A stretch of 64,000 bases of DNA from Pseudonocardia sp. HH130629-09 (GTDB lineage Bacteria; Actinomycetota; Actinomycetes; Mycobacteriales; Pseudonocardiaceae): positions 3,596,001 through 3,660,000 of the forward strand of contig NZ_CP011868.1 of the NCBI RefSeq assembly GCF_001294645.1, given 5' to 3'. Under the pieces are notes generated by a model, which had not been told where the DNA came from, ran no database searches, and worked only from the letters and a program-made list of their open reading frames with translations. The position numbers and the translations under genes are program-made. Shown here piece by piece: positions 9,801 through 19,043 of this stretch. Each line of letters starts with the position of its first letter. Within the stretch, counting starts at the first letter, position 1.

Positions 9801-10104
9801 CGGTGAGCTGCCGATCGTCGGCGTCAACACCTTCCTGAAGCCGGCCGACCCGGACGAGCGGCCCCAGGAGATCGAGCTGGCCCGCGCCACCGAGGCCGAG
9901 AAGCAGTCCCAGCTCGACCGGCTCGCGGACTTCCAGTCCCGGCACCGCACGGAGGCCGAGCAGGCGCTGCGGCGGCTCCAGGACGTCGCGACCGGCGACG
10001 GCAACGTGTTCGACGAGCTGATGAAGGCCGCACGGGTGTGCTCGCTGGGTCAGCTGACGACGGCGTTCTTCGAGGTCGGCGGGCAGTACCGGCGGAACAT
10101 GTGA
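6826..10104 (+). CDS. icmF: Fused isobutyryl-CoA mutase IcmF
   Basis: This adenosylcobalamin enzyme interconverts isobutyryl-CoA and n-butyryl-CoA, linking valine and fatty-acid carbon. In IcmF the mutase and its G-protein chaperone are one chain, and 1092 residues match the known fused enzyme. Visible domains are: a B12-binding domain at about 20-150, with DGHDAA at 32-37 supplying the axial His; a MeaB-like GTPase at about 200-420, with P-loop GTGGSGKSS near 209-217 and [11 protein letters not shown]; a linker; and the TIM-barrel mutase from about 540, including [17 protein letters not shown]. The ATG follows GGAGGA (6811-6816) by nine bases; a second ATG four codons on is possible. It is monocistronic, between the promoter at 6741 and the terminator at 10110. 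A pivalyl-CoA role is possible for some IcmFs. Confidence 0.95.
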   Translation: MSTEMSTGTNAQAELHVPTHPVRFVTAASLFDGHDAAINIMRRILQRQGAEVIHLGHNRSVDEVVTAAIQEDVQGVAISSYQGGHVEYFSYLVELLRERGAGHIRVYGGGGGVIVPEEIELLHSRGVSRIFSPEDGQHLGLPGMINIMIRECDTDLAAQPPSSFDGLFSGETATLARALTLAESGTLPAEVRERVAASERPVPVLGITGTGGSGKSSLTDELVRRFRLDQEDKLRIAVLAVDPTRRKGGGALLGDRIRMNALSSGSAGAGGGHSPVFFRSLATRGGDGGSLPERLGDTVAVLRAAGFDLVVVETPGIGQGDAGIVPFVDHSLYVMTPEFGAASQLEKIDMLDFADVVAINKFERRGAEDARRDVGRQLVRNREEFGATWEDMPVFGTSAATFNDDGVTALYQHLLGLLAEDGLAVGEGRLLRVTTKTSSHHAAVIPPDRVRYLAEISQAVRGYHADTEAHAQAARTAQHLRTAAELVGGDDLAQALRTAEKKVPAESAELLAAWPSRVADYSGDEYVYTVRDKEFRTKLTKETLSGSKVRRVALPRFDDDAALLRFLRKENLPGFYPFTAGVFPFKREGEDPARMFAGEGDPFRTNRRFKYLSQDSDAKRLSTAFDSVTLYGHDPDTRPDIYGKVGTSGVSIATLDDLKALYDGFDLCSPTTSVSMTINGPAPTILAYFLNTAIDQQVERFRDEQGREPDAGEREELVAYALANVRGTVQADILKEDQGQNTCIFSTEFSLRMMADIQEWFIAHKVRNFYSVSISGYHIAEAGANPISQLAFTLANGFTFVESYLARGMDVDDFAPNLSFFFSNGMDAEYTVIGRVARRIWAIAMKERYGANERSQKLKYHVQTSGRSLHAQEMNFNDIRTTLQALCALYDNANSLHTNAYDEAVTTPSQESVRRAMAIQMIINKEWGLSLNENPLQGSFVVDELTDLVEEAVLREFESIAERGGVLGAMETGYQRGRIQDESMLYEHRKHTGELPIVGVNTFLKPADPDERPQEIELARATEAEKQSQLDRLADFQSRHRTEAEQALRRLQDVATGDGNVFDELMKAARVCSLGQLTTAFFEVGGQYRRNM

Positions 10105-10109
10105 GGTCG

Positions 10110-10137
10110 GGGCGGGCCGGGTTAGCCCGGCCCGCCC
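10110..10137 (+). terminator. Terminator of icmF
   Basis: A perfect 12-base stem (GGGCGGGCCGGG and its complement) closes on the loop TTAG six bases after the icmF stop. It also faces the convergent MFS gene ending at 10175. Confidence 0.85.
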
Positions 10138-10174
10138 TACCGGGGTCAGCCCCCGCTGCCGCGGGGCTGGCCTC

Positions 10175-11590
10175 TCACCAGCGGCCGCGCCGGTTCGGGA
10201 TCCGCGCGGCGGCCAGGCCGACCGCGGCGAGCGCCGCCGCCAGCACCCCGTAGGCGACCCCGGCGGCGAGGCCCGGGTCGTCGGCGGCGGTGACGGCGGC
10301 GGTCAGCACCGACACCGCCGCGATCCCGCCCATCTGCCGGAACATGATGCGCAGCCCGGACACCGCGGCCACCTCGTCGGGCACCAGGTGCATGCCGGCG
10401 TTGTTGGCGGCCGGGCCGGACAGGCCCGTGCCCAGCCCGAGCAGGGTCGACCCGGCCAGCAGCCACACCGTGGGCCCACCGAACAGGGGCGTCACCGCGG
10501 TGACCACCAGCCCGGCGACGACGGCGACCAGCCCGCCGAGCAGCAGCGGCCGGAACCCGAGCCGGCGCAGCAGCGCCACCGCGACCGCCGAGGTGACGAT
10601 GGTGCCGATCGCGCGGCCGGTGAGCAGTGCCCCGGCGACGAACGCGGGCAGGTCGTAGCGGACCTGGGCGTAGAGCGGCAGGGTCGCCGAGAACCCGATC
10701 ACCACGGCGCCGAAGACGACGTTGGTGACGTTCATGATCCCCAGACCGCGTCCGGCGAGCAGGTGCACGGGGACGACCGCGTCGGGCCGCCGCCGGGTGT
10801 GCCGGACGAACACCGCACCCGCCACCAGTGCGACCACACCGGCCAGGACGGTCCAGCCCGGCCCGGACGCGGGCGAGCCGAGCCGGGTGATGGTGAGCAT
10901 CGTGGCCAGCAGGGTCAGGACGAGCAGTGCGATGCCGGCGGCGTCGATCCGGGCGGTGCGCCGGTGCGGCGGGTCGTCGACCAGCGCCAGCCCGACCGCG
11001 ACGAGCAGGATCCCGATCGGCACGTTCACCAGGAAGATGCCGTGCCAGGTCCAGGTGGTGAGCACCAGCCCGCCGACCAGTGGTCCGAGGATCGCGCCGA
11101 TCGGGAAGACGCTGGTGAACAGGGCGAGCGCCCGGTCCCGGTCCCGGCCGAACTGGTGGGCGACGATCCCGTTGGCGGCCGGCAGCATCACGCCGCCCGC
11201 GAGGCCCTGCACCAGCCGGCAGGCGATGAGCACGCCGATCGAGGGGCTGAGCGCGCTCAGCGCGGACATCACCGTGAACGCGGTGACCCCGGCCAGGAAC
11301 ATCCGGCGGCCGCCGAAACGGTCGGAGAGCCACCCGCCCAGCGGCAGCGCGAGGATCTGCCCGACGGCGGCGACGGTCACCACCCAGCCGGTCCAGGCCA
11401 GGTCGGCGCCGAGGTCGCCGCTGATCGTGGTCAGCGCGGTGGCGACCGACGTGCCGTCGAGGGAGAACATCAGCAGCGCCAGGCCGACGACGGCGAACAC
11501 CGGCACCCGGCGGGGCAGCGGGTCGTCGCCGGGCAGGCCGGCGGAGCCGTCCCCGGGCGGGCGGTGGGTGTCGTGGGCGGCGTCGGTCAC
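10175..11590 (-). CDS. MFS drug exporter, DHA2 (EmrB/QacA-like) family
   Basis: The 471-residue protein has about fourteen hydrophobic helices, the DHA2 layout, after a 28-residue cytoplasmic start. Family motifs are visible: the motif A loop GGWLSDRFGGRRMF after the second helix, and the proton-antiporter stretch PIGAILGPLVGGLVLTTWTWHGIFLVN around helix 5. Such proteins export drugs or metabolites with proton antiport; the substrate cannot be read. The start codon is GTG (11588-11590). It is transcribed away from the small basic-protein gene and converges on icmF. No regulator gene touches it. Confidence 0.87.
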   Translation of the reverse strand: MTDAAHDTHRPPGDGSAGLPGDDPLPRRVPVFAVVGLALLMFSLDGTSVATALTTISGDLGADLAWTGWVVTVAAVGQILALPLGGWLSDRFGGRRMFLAGVTAFTVMSALSALSPSIGVLIACRLVQGLAGGVMLPAANGIVAHQFGRDRDRALALFTSVFPIGAILGPLVGGLVLTTWTWHGIFLVNVPIGILLVAVGLALVDDPPHRRTARIDAAGIALLVLTLLATMLTITRLGSPASGPGWTVLAGVVALVAGAVFVRHTRRRPDAVVPVHLLAGRGLGIMNVTNVVFGAVVIGFSATLPLYAQVRYDLPAFVAGALLTGRAIGTIVTSAVAVALLRRLGFRPLLLGGLVAVVAGLVVTAVTPLFGGPTVWLLAGSTLLGLGTGLSGPAANNAGMHLVPDEVAAVSGLRIMFRQMGGIAAVSVLTAAVTAADDPGLAAGVAYGVLAAALAAVGLAAARIPNRRGRW

Positions 11591-11698
11591 GTGGTGGGCA
11601 CCCCTGTCTTCCCGGAGGACACGGACATGATGTGCTTACCACAAGCTAATCACCTCGAGCGGGGCGGCCGGCTCGCGATCACCCTGGCCCGTCCGGCG

Positions 11699-11809
11699 TC
11701 AGCGGCGGGAGCGGTTGCGGCGACGGCCGCGGTTCCAGCCGCCGAGGATGCCGATCGCCTCGACGAACGACTCGGCGGCCTTGGAGAGCTTGCGTCCGGC
11801 CTTCCGCAT
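11699..11809 (-). CDS. Tiny basic protein, 36 aa, unknown
   Basis: A 36-codon frame starts at the ATG at 11807-11809 behind an ideal ribosome site (CGGAGGAACCCG then ATG). It encodes MRKAGRKLSKAAESFVEAIG followed by ILGGWNRGRRRNRSRR. A short amphipathic helix (about residues 8-24) is followed by an Arg-rich tail, so the product is very basic. The strong ribosome site and the codon bias support a real gene. I do not recognise a family; nucleic-acid or membrane binding would fit the composition but is a guess. It lies alone in a 460-base gap between two MFS genes. Confidence 0.6.
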   Translation of the reverse strand: MRKAGRKLSKAAESFVEAIGILGGWNRGRRRNRSRR

Positions 11810-12053
11810 CGGGTTCCTCCGAAAGTTCCGTGGTGCTGGGGGCGAGACCCCACCGTGACAGACCGCGACGGACCGCGAGCACGGGGGCACTGCTCCGCAG
11901 GGGTGGCGGACCGGACGGCACGACTCCCCCGCTCCGGGTGCCCACCACCCGCTCGGACGACCACGACTCGGCGTGTCGGGTGGCGACGGCACCGATGGAG
12001 CAGGGCTGCGGCCGCTGCGACGGGTCACTGGTCCAGGTGGGGAGAAGCGCGTG

Positions 12054-13292
12054 TCACACCGCGGGCGCCGGGGTCCGGCGCAGCACGAGCGCCAGCGCCA
12101 GCGCGCCCAGCAGCAGCACGCTGACGTAGCCGGTCACCCCGGCCCAGCCTGCGTGGTCGTAGGCGACCCCACCGAGGGCGCCGCCGAGGCTGGACCCGGC
12201 GTAGTAGCCGACCAGGTACAGCGACGAGGCCTGGGCCGGCACCGCCCCCGGCAGCGTCGCCGAGCGGCGCCCCACCCACGAGCTGGCGACCGAGTGGGCC
12301 CCGAAGAAGCCGACGGTGACCAGCAGCAGCCCCGCGAGGGTGGTGGGCAGCAGATCGGGCAGGGTCACCCAGATCCCGGCGAGGGCGAGCAGCGTCGCCA
12401 CCCACAGCACGGGGCGGCGCCCGAACCGGTCCCCCAGGCGCCCGGCAGCGGTGGAGGCCCAGCTGCCGGCGAGGTAGCCGAGCCCGACGAGGGTGCCGGG
12501 CAGCGAGAACGGCGGGGCCAGCAGCCGGAAGCCGAGATAGTTGTAGACGGTCACGAACGCACCCATCAGCAGGAACGCCATCCCGAACAGGCAGAGCAGA
12601 CCCCGGTCGGTGAGGTGGCGACGCAGCGGCCCGCCGAGGTCGCGCAGCCGGGTGCGGGCCGGGGTGGGCGCCGTCGCGGGCGGCAGGAGCAGCCGGAAGG
12701 CGACGGTCGCGAGCACCGAGACCACACCGACCGCGGCGAGGCCCGCCCGCCAGCCGCCGAGCTCGGCGACCCACGAGGCGACGAGCCGCCCGGACAGCCC
12801 GCCGAGGGTGTTGCCGGCGATGAGCAGCCCGACCGCACCGCCGAGGTGCCGCGGGGCGACCTCGTGGGTGACGTGGGCCATCGACAGCGCGGGCAGTGCC
12901 GCGAGGGCGATCCCCTGCAGTCCGCGCACCACGACGAGGGTCTCGAACGTGGGCGCCAGCGGGGCGAGCAGCGCGAGCACCGCCGACGCCGCGAGTGCCC
13001 AGGTCATGACCCGCGCGCGCCCCCAGGACTCGGTGAGCGCGGACAGCGGCAGCACGGCGAGGGCGAGGGTGCCGGTGGTCGCCGACAGCACGAGGCTGGC
13101 CGTGGACGAGGAGACGCCGAACTCCGCCGCGAGCGTCGGCAGCAGCCCCTGCACGCTGTAGACCAGCACGAACGTCGCCAGACCGGACAGCCACAGGGCG
13201 ATGCCGAGCCGGCGGTAGCCGGGCGTGCCGCGCTCGTGCGGCGGGGCGGGCCGAGTGGTGGTCGAGGCTGGGAGGTGCGCGGTCGTTGTCAT
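12054..13292 (-). CDS. MFS transporter (YnfM-like, 12 helices)
   Basis: The 412-residue protein has about twelve membrane helices. It carries the MFS loops LSALTESWGRARVM and AGRLGDRFGRRPVLW after helices 2 and 8, as in YnfM/arabinose-efflux-like exporters. I start it at ATG 13290-13292 (MTTTAHLPAS), because a TACGGT box lies eight bases upstream and the longer version would cover that promoter. It diverges from a LysR gene over a 67-base region holding one strong palindrome, so the LysR protein probably controls it. Substrate unknown. Confidence 0.85.
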   Translation of the reverse strand: MTTTAHLPASTTTRPAPPHERGTPGYRRLGIALWLSGLATFVLVYSVQGLLPTLAAEFGVSSSTASLVLSATTGTLALAVLPLSALTESWGRARVMTWALAASAVLALLAPLAPTFETLVVVRGLQGIALAALPALSMAHVTHEVAPRHLGGAVGLLIAGNTLGGLSGRLVASWVAELGGWRAGLAAVGVVSVLATVAFRLLLPPATAPTPARTRLRDLGGPLRRHLTDRGLLCLFGMAFLLMGAFVTVYNYLGFRLLAPPFSLPGTLVGLGYLAGSWASTAAGRLGDRFGRRPVLWVATLLALAGIWVTLPDLLPTTLAGLLLVTVGFFGAHSVASSWVGRRSATLPGAVPAQASSLYLVGYYAGSSLGGALGGVAYDHAGWAGVTGYVSVLLLGALALALVLRRTPAPAV

Positions 13293-13311
13293 CGCATACG
13301 ACCGTAGGCGC

Positions 13312-13344
13312 CGTCGATGCATGCGTCCAATGCATGTATCGACG
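13312..13344. promoter_or_regulatory. LysR operator between divergent MFS and lysR genes
   Basis: CGTCGATGCATGC (13312-13324) and GCATGTATCGACG (13332-13344) form an inverted repeat matching at 12 of 13 positions around a seven-base spacer. It sits between the -10-like box of the MFS gene (ACCGTA, 13301-13306, reverse) and that of lysR (TATCAT, 13348-13353). This is the classic position for autoregulation and divergent control. Confidence 0.65.
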
Positions 13345-13359
13345 CCGTATCATTCGCTC

Positions 13360-14259
13360 ATGCATGAGTCGTTGGCGCCGGCGCTGCACCGGTTCGTCGC
13401 GGTCGCGCGCGACGGTCACCTCACCCGCGCCGCGGAGCGGATCGGGGTCCCGCAGCCCACGCTGTCCCGGGCGATCGCCCGGCTGGAGGACGAGCTGGGC
13501 GTCGCGCTGTTCCGGCGGGCCGGGCGCGGGCTGGCGCTGACCGTGGCGGGGCGCACGCTGCTGCCGCGGGCCGAGGCCGCGCTGGCCGAGCTGGCCGCGG
13601 GCGTGGCGGAGGTCGCGGGCGACGCCGACCCGGCGACCGGCCGGGTCGCACTCGGCTTCCTCGGGACGATGGGCACCACCGCGGTGCCGGGCATCCTGCG
13701 GGAGTTCCGGGAGCACCACCCGCGGGTGCGGATCGAGCTGGTGCAGGTGCCGCACGCCGCGCTGCTGGAACGGGTCCGCGACGGCCGGGTCGACCTGGCG
13801 CTGACCTCCCCGATACCCGACGAACCGGGGCTCGTCGCGACCCCGCTGGCCGAGGAGGAGCCGCTGCTGGCGGTGCCGTCCGGGCACCGGCTGGCGGGCG
13901 CGGACTCCGCGGATCTCACCGAGGTCGCCGACGACCCGTTCCTGCTGTTCGCCCGCGGCTACGGGCTCCAGGGGGTGGTGGAGTCGTGGTGCGCGCAGGC
14001 CGGGTTCCGCCCACGGCGGGCGTTCGAGGGCGGGGAGACGGCGACGCTGCGTGGCCTGGTCGGAGCCGGACTGGGCGTCGCGCTGCTCCCGGCCGGACCG
14101 GACGTGCCGGGCGTGGTGCAGGTGCCGGTGCGCAGCCCGCACACGGTCCGGACGCTGGGGATGGTGCACGCGGCCGACCCGCGGCCGACCGCACCGGTGC
14201 GGGACCTGCGGGCCTTCGTCGTCCGGCACGGGCCGCGCTGGTTGGTGCCGACCGGCTGA
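13360..14259 (+). CDS. LysR-family transcriptional regulator
   Basis: This 299-residue regulator has the N-terminal winged helix-turn-helix (about 5-62; HLTRAAERIGVPQPTLSRAI, then LEDELGVALFRR) and a periplasmic-binding-protein-like effector domain (about 90-290). It should bind the palindrome at 13312-13344 and regulate itself and the divergent MFS exporter, probably in response to a small aromatic or acidic metabolite (family knowledge; ligand unknown). The ATG at 13360 is six bases after TATCAT, so the transcript may be leaderless. Length is typical. Confidence 0.9.
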   Translation: MHESLAPALHRFVAVARDGHLTRAAERIGVPQPTLSRAIARLEDELGVALFRRAGRGLALTVAGRTLLPRAEAALAELAAGVAEVAGDADPATGRVALGFLGTMGTTAVPGILREFREHHPRVRIELVQVPHAALLERVRDGRVDLALTSPIPDEPGLVATPLAEEEPLLAVPSGHRLAGADSADLTEVADDPFLLFARGYGLQGVVESWCAQAGFRPRRAFEGGETATLRGLVGAGLGVALLPAGPDVPGVVQVPVRSPHTVRTLGMVHAADPRPTAPVRDLRAFVVRHGPRWLVPTG

Positions 14260-14337
14260 GCCGGCGCCGCCGGCCTGGTCGGCCCGACCGGGACCCCGGG
14301 TCGACCGCCGTCCCCGGCCGGTCGGCGCCCACCGGGT

Positions 14338-14343
14338 TACGGT
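14338..14343 (+). promoter_or_regulatory. Candidate leaderless -10 box
   Basis: TACGGT lies exactly seven bases before the ATG at 14351, and there is no Shine-Dalgarno sequence. Confidence 0.4.
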
Positions 14344-14350
14344 CGGGACC

Positions 14351-15133
14351 ATGACTGCGGGAGTGGGGGCACCGGTCGACGACGAGGGCCGCGAGGTCGG
14401 TGTCCCGGGCACCGTGCGGCGGGTCGTGTCGATCGTGCCGTCGCTGACCGAGGCGCTGGAGGCGACCGCGCCCGGCATCCTGGTCGGCGCGACGGACTGG
14501 TGCACCCACCCCGCCGACCTCCGTGCGGAACGGGTCCGCGGGACCAAGAACCCCGACGTCGAGCGGATCGTCGCGCTGGCGCCGGATCTGGTCGTCGCCA
14601 ACCAGGAGGAGAACCGGCTCCCGGACCTGGACGCGCTGCGCGCCGCGGGGCTCCCGGTGTACGTGACCGACATCCGCGACGTCGACGGCGGGCTCGACTC
14701 GCTGGGGCGGATGCTCGCCGCGTGCGGGCTGGACGAGCCGGGCTGGCTGCGCGAGGCCCGTGCACTGTGGGCGGCGGTCGAGCCCGCCCGCGACCGTCGC
14801 CGGGCCGTGGTCCCGATCTGGCGCAGGCCCTGGATGGCGGTCGGCTCGGACACCTTCACCGGTGCCGTGCTGGACCGGCTCGGCGTCGACAACGTCCTGG
14901 ACGACTCCCCGGAGCGCTATCCCCGGTTCGACCCCGCCGAGCTGCCCGACCACGATCTCGTGGTACTGCCCGACGAGCCGTACCTGTTCACCGCCGAGGA
15001 CGGCCCCGAGGCGTTCGACGCGCCGTCGGTGCTGGTCAGCGGGCGGCTGCTGACCTGGTACGGCCCGAGTCTGCTGGAGGCGGCCCGGGAGCTGCCCGGC
15101 GCGTTGGCGGGCGCGGGCCGACCGGCCCGCTGA
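14351..15133 (+). CDS. Helical backbone metal receptor / cobalamin-binding-like protein without signal peptide
   Basis: The 260-residue protein resembles the class III substrate-binding proteins of B12 and siderophore importers. It has RRVVSIVPSLTEAL at the start of the first lobe, GTKNPDVERIVALAPDLVVANQEENR, a long bridging helix (about 125-155), and a second lobe ending VSGRLLTWYGPSLLEAARELP. Those exporter-linked proteins have a lipoprotein signal; this one starts MTAGVGAPVDDEG with no hydrophobic segment, so it is probably cytoplasmic. No permease or ATPase gene is nearby. It may bind a corrinoid, heme or metal chelate inside the cell, but this is inference. It precedes the glycosidase gene by 29 bases. 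Confidence 0.75.
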   Translation: MTAGVGAPVDDEGREVGVPGTVRRVVSIVPSLTEALEATAPGILVGATDWCTHPADLRAERVRGTKNPDVERIVALAPDLVVANQEENRLPDLDALRAAGLPVYVTDIRDVDGGLDSLGRMLAACGLDEPGWLREARALWAAVEPARDRRRAVVPIWRRPWMAVGSDTFTGAVLDRLGVDNVLDDSPERYPRFDPAELPDHDLVVLPDEPYLFTAEDGPEAFDAPSVLVSGRLLTWYGPSLLEAARELPGALAGAGRPAR

Positions 15134-15149
15134 CCCAACCCGGCGTCGG

Positions 15150-15155
15150 TACGGT
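15150..15155 (+). promoter_or_regulatory. Candidate leaderless -10 box
   Basis: TACGGT lies exactly seven bases before the ATG of the glycosidase gene (15163), without a Shine-Dalgarno sequence. Confidence 0.4.
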
Positions 15156-15162
15156 CGACCCC

Positions 15163-17486
15163 ATGGCGACCGTCGACGAGGAACTGTTGACCACGCTCAT
15201 CGCGCGGCTCGACCTGGACGCGAAGGTCCGGCTGCTGACCGGGGCCGACTTCTGGTCCACCCCGGCGGAGCCCGCGATCGGGCTGCGCCGGATGGTGCTG
15301 TCCGACGGTCCGTCGGGCGTGCGTGGGGACAGTTTCGACGAGCGGTCCCCGTCGCTGTCGCTGCCGTCGTCGACGGCGCTGGGGGCGACCTGGGACCCGG
15401 AGCTCGCCCGCCGCTACGGCTCGACCCTGGGCGCCGAGGCCCGCCGGCAGCACGCCGACGTCGTCCTCGGGCCGACGATCAACCTGCACCGCACCCCGTT
15501 CGGCTGCCGCCACTTCGAGGCGCTGTCGGAGGACCCGCTGCTGACCGGCGAGCTCGCCGCCGCGTACGTGGAGGGGCTGCAGGCGCACGGGGTCGCCGCG
15601 ACGCCGAAGCACTACGTCGCCAACGATGCCGAGTCCGAGCGCTTCACCGTGTACAACGCCGTCGGCGAGCGGGCGCTGCACGAGCTGTACCTGGCCGCGT
15701 TCGAACCGGCCGTCACCCGGGGCGGGGCCTGGGCGGTCATGTCGGCCTACAACGCGGTCAACGGGGCGACGATGAGCGAGAACCCGCTGCTCGCCGAGCC
15801 GCTCACCGGCGAGTGGGGCTTCGACGGGCTCGTCATGTCGGACTGGGGCGCAGTGCGCACCACCGTCGCGTCGGCGCGCGCCGAGCAGCACCTGGTGATG
15901 CCCGGCCCGGTGAGCACCTGGGGCGAGCGGCTGGTGGCGGCGGTGCGCGGCGGCGAGGTCGACGAGTCCGTCGTGGACGGCAAGCTGCGCCGGCTGCTGC
16001 GCCTGGCCGCCCGGGTCGGTGCGCTCGCCGGGGCACCGGCCCCGCCCCCCGTCCCGCCCCCGGGGACGGCGCCGCCGTGGCCCGCGAGCTCGCGGCCGCG
16101 GGCAGTGTCCTGGTCCGCAACACCGGCGAGCTGCCGTGGGACGCCTCGGCGCTCGGGACGGTCGCGGTCCTCGGGCACAACGCCGCGCTGGCCCGCACCC
16201 AGGGCGGCGGGAGCGCCACGGTCCGGCCCGCCGCGGTCGTCACGCCGCTCGACGGGCTGTGCGCGGCACTCGGCGGGGACCGCGTGCGGTACCGGCTGGG
16301 CGCGCAGGTCGCCGAGGGGGTGCAGCCGTTCGACCCGGCGACGGTCACCGACCCGGTGACCGGGGAGCCCGGCCTCCGCGCGGTGTTCCGCGCCGCGGAC
16401 GGCACCGCGCTGCGCAGCGAGCACCGGCTCGGGGCCTCGCTGATCTGGATGGGCGGAGAGATCCCCGGCGGCGCCGAGACCGTCGAGGTGTCGACGCGGT
16501 GGTCACCCGCGCCCGGGACGCACCGGATCGGCGCCGCCGCCGTCGGGCACGTGACGGTGAGCGCCGACGGCGCGACCGTGCTCGACACCGAGGCCGTCCT
16601 GACCGGCGACGAGGGGCCGGGCGCGGTGATCTTCGAGGCGCTTTCGGTGACCGCGGAGATCACCACCGACGCGCCCGTCGACCTGGTGTTCCGGTTCCGT
16701 CCCTCCGGCGGTGAGGCCGGGATGGCGCTGTTCGCGCTGACCGTCGGGACCGAGACCGTCGTCGCCGACCCTCGGGCCGAGGTGGCGGCGGCGGACTGCG
16801 ACGTCGCCGTCGTGGTCGTCGGGACGAACGACCGGATCGAGAGCGAGGGCTTCGACCGCACCTCGCTCGCGCTGCCCGGCCACCAGGACGACCTGGTCCG
16901 GGCGGTCACCGCGGCCAACCCGCGCACCGTGGTGGTAGTCAACTCCGGGGCTCCGGTGCTGCTGCCCTGGCGCGACGAGGTGGCCGCGGTGCTGCTCGGC
17001 TGGTTCGGCGGCGAGCGGTTCGGCGACGCCGTCGCCGACGTGCTGCTCGGGCACGCCGAGCCGGGCGGGCGGCTGCCGACCACGTGGCCCGCCACCGGCG
17101 AGGAGCGCTCGGTGCTGTCCGGGCGCCCGACCGACGGCGTCCTGCGCTACGACGAGGGCGTCCACCTCGGGCATCGCAACTGGCTGCGCCACGGCGAGAC
17201 GCCAGCGTACCCGTTCGGGCACGGGCTGGGCTACACCACCTGGACCCTCGACGACGCCGTCGCCGGGCCCTGGTCGGCCGACGGCGTCGCGGTGACGGTC
17301 ACCCTGACCAACACCGGCGACCGGGCGGGCCGCCAGGTCGTGCAGGCCTATCTGTCCCGGACCGGCTCCGACGTCGAACGCCCCGCCCGCTGGCTGGCCG
17401 GCTGGGCCGTCGTCGACGCCGCCCCCGGCACGACGACGGCCACCGTGACGGTGTCGCGGCGCGCGTTCCGCCACCGCGCGGGCGGG
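15163..17486 (+). pseudogene. Family 3 glycoside hydrolase (beta-glucosidase-like), frameshifted and without its own stop
   Basis: The product would be a GH3 beta-glucosidase-type enzyme. The first frame (15163 to about 16035) gives the TIM-barrel domain with KHYVANDAE and the nucleophile region VMSDWGA. The second frame, from about 16040, gives GDGAAVARELAAAGSVLVRN, a PA14-like insert, the alpha/beta sandwich domain and the start of the fibronectin-like domain (YPFGHGLGYTTW). Adding one C to the run at 16036-16040 joins the frames exactly. At the 3' end the frame meets no stop; it runs on opposite to the GMC oxidoreductase gene, and the expected last 30-40 residues of the fibronectin domain are missing. 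The single-base break could be a sequencing error; the lost C-terminus is harder to explain that way. Confidence 0.8.
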
Positions 17487-19043
17487 TCAGCCGTGCGTCG
17501 CCCGGAGCAGGTCCGAGCACTTCTCGCCGATCATCATCGTGGTGATGTTCGGGTTGACCACCGGCAGGAACGGCATCGCCGACGCGTCGGCGACCCGCAG
17601 CCCCTGCACGCCGCGGACCCGCAGCTGCGGGTCCAGGGCGGCGTCCGGGTCGCCGTCGGCGCCCATCCGCGCGGTGCACGCCGGGTGGTACACGGTGTTG
17701 TGGGTCTTGGTGATGTAGTCGGCGAGCTCGTCGTCGGTGACGGCGTCCGGTCCCGGCGCCAACTCGGCGGCGATCCACTCCTTCAGCTGCGGCTGCTCGG
17801 CGATGCGTCGGGCCAGCCGGACGCCCTCGGTCATCACCCGCATGTCGTGACCCTCGGGGTCGGTGAAGTAGCGCGGGTCGACCCGGGCCCGGTCGCGGAA
17901 GTCGCGGGTCCGCAGCCGCACGGTGCCCCGGGACCGGCCGCGGGTGACGTTCGGGGTGAGACAGAACCCGTTGTCGGTGGTCGGGTAGCCCCAGCGCAGC
18001 GTGTTCATGTCGAACGGGACCGAGCCGTAGTGCATCATCAGGTCCGGCCGGTCCAGGGCCGGGTCGGTGCGGTGGAACAGCCCGATCTCCCACCACTGGG
18101 TGGACTCGGTGACCATCGGCTTCGCGGCGTCCCAGAAGACCAGGCCCTCCACGTGGTCGTCGAGGTTCGACCCGACGCCGGGCAGGTCCGAGCGGACCTC
18201 GATGCCGAACTCGCGCAGGTGCTCGCCCGGACCGATGCCGGAGAGCATCAGCAGCTTCGGGGTGTCGATCGCCCCCGCGGAGAGGATCACCTCGCGGTCG
18301 GCGTGCGCCGTCTCGCGGCCGGGGCCGATGCCGCGCTGGTACTCCACGCCGGTGGCGCGGGTGCCGTCGAACAGCACCTGCGACGCCCAGCAGTCGGTGC
18401 GCACCTCCAGGTTCGGACGCGAGTCCAGGATCGGGTGCAGGTAGGACACCGACGCCGAGGCGCGGGTGCCGTCGGGGAAGGAGTTGATCTGGAAGTACCC
18501 GGCGCCGTCGGTCACGGTGTGGCCCTCGTTGAACCGCACCGTCGGCATCCCGACCTGCGCGGCGGCGGCCAGCACGGCGTCGCCGCAGGGGTCCTCCGCG
18601 GGGATCTGCATGAGGTTGACCGGGCCGGAGCGGCCGTGGCCGTCCCAGTCGCCGTCGTTGGTCTCCAGGCGCCGGATCAGCGGCCAGCACTCCTCGGCGG
18701 ACCAGCCGGTCAGGCCGGACGCGGCCCACTCGTCGAGGTCCTCCCGCGGGGTCCAGAAGGCGATGCAGGAGTTGTGCGAGCCGCAGCCGCCGAGCACCTT
18801 CGCGCGGGCGTGGCGCATGTGGGAGTTGCCGCGCTCCTGCGGCTCGACCGGGTAGTCCCAGTCGTAGCCGGAGTCGAGCAGCGCCATCCAGTCGGTGAGC
18901 CGCAGGATGTTCGGGTCACCGACGTCGGACGGCCCGGCCTCCAGCAGCAGCACCCGCACCGAGGGGTCCTCGGAGAGCCGGGCGGCGAGCGCGCAGCCCG
19001 CCGAGCCGCCACCCACCACGACGTAGTCGTACCGGTCGGTCAT
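17487..19043 (-). CDS. GMC oxidoreductase, probable choline dehydrogenase
   Basis: This 518-residue FAD enzyme probably oxidises choline to betaine aldehyde. It has the N-terminal dinucleotide fold YDYVVVGGGSAGCALAARLS, the GMC signature regions KVLGGCGSHNSCIAFW and ILSAGAIDTPKLLMLSGIGP, and the C-terminal catalytic block containing HNTVYHPACTARMG, with His and then Asn (VVNPNITTMMIG). The assignment to choline rests on its operon: permease and betaine-aldehyde dehydrogenase genes lie just upstream. Its ATG overlaps the permease stop (ATGA), so translation is coupled. Other alcohols cannot be excluded, because GMC enzymes are hard to tell apart by sequence. Confidence 0.85.
   Translation of the reverse strand: MTDRYDYVVVGGGSAGCALAARLSEDPSVRVLLLEAGPSDVGDPNILRLTDWMALLDSGYDWDYPVEPQERGNSHMRHARAKVLGGCGSHNSCIAFWTPREDLDEWAASGLTGWSAEECWPLIRRLETNDGDWDGHGRSGPVNLMQIPAEDPCGDAVLAAAAQVGMPTVRFNEGHTVTDGAGYFQINSFPDGTRASASVSYLHPILDSRPNLEVRTDCWASQVLFDGTRATGVEYQRGIGPGRETAHADREVILSAGAIDTPKLLMLSGIGPGEHLREFGIEVRSDLPGVGSNLDDHVEGLVFWDAAKPMVTESTQWWEIGLFHRTDPALDRPDLMMHYGSVPFDMNTLRWGYPTTDNGFCLTPNVTRGRSRGTVRLRTRDFRDRARVDPRYFTDPEGHDMRVMTEGVRLARRIAEQPQLKEWIAAELAPGPDAVTDDELADYITKTHNTVYHPACTARMGADGDPDAALDPQLRVRGVQGLRVADASAMPFLPVVNPNITTMMIGEKCSDLLRATHG

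Noticed and set aside
10388..12124. A 578-codon Gln/Gly/Asp-rich frame opposite the first MFS gene
   Set aside because: Composition is that of an antisense shadow, and the membrane helices are in the reverse frame.
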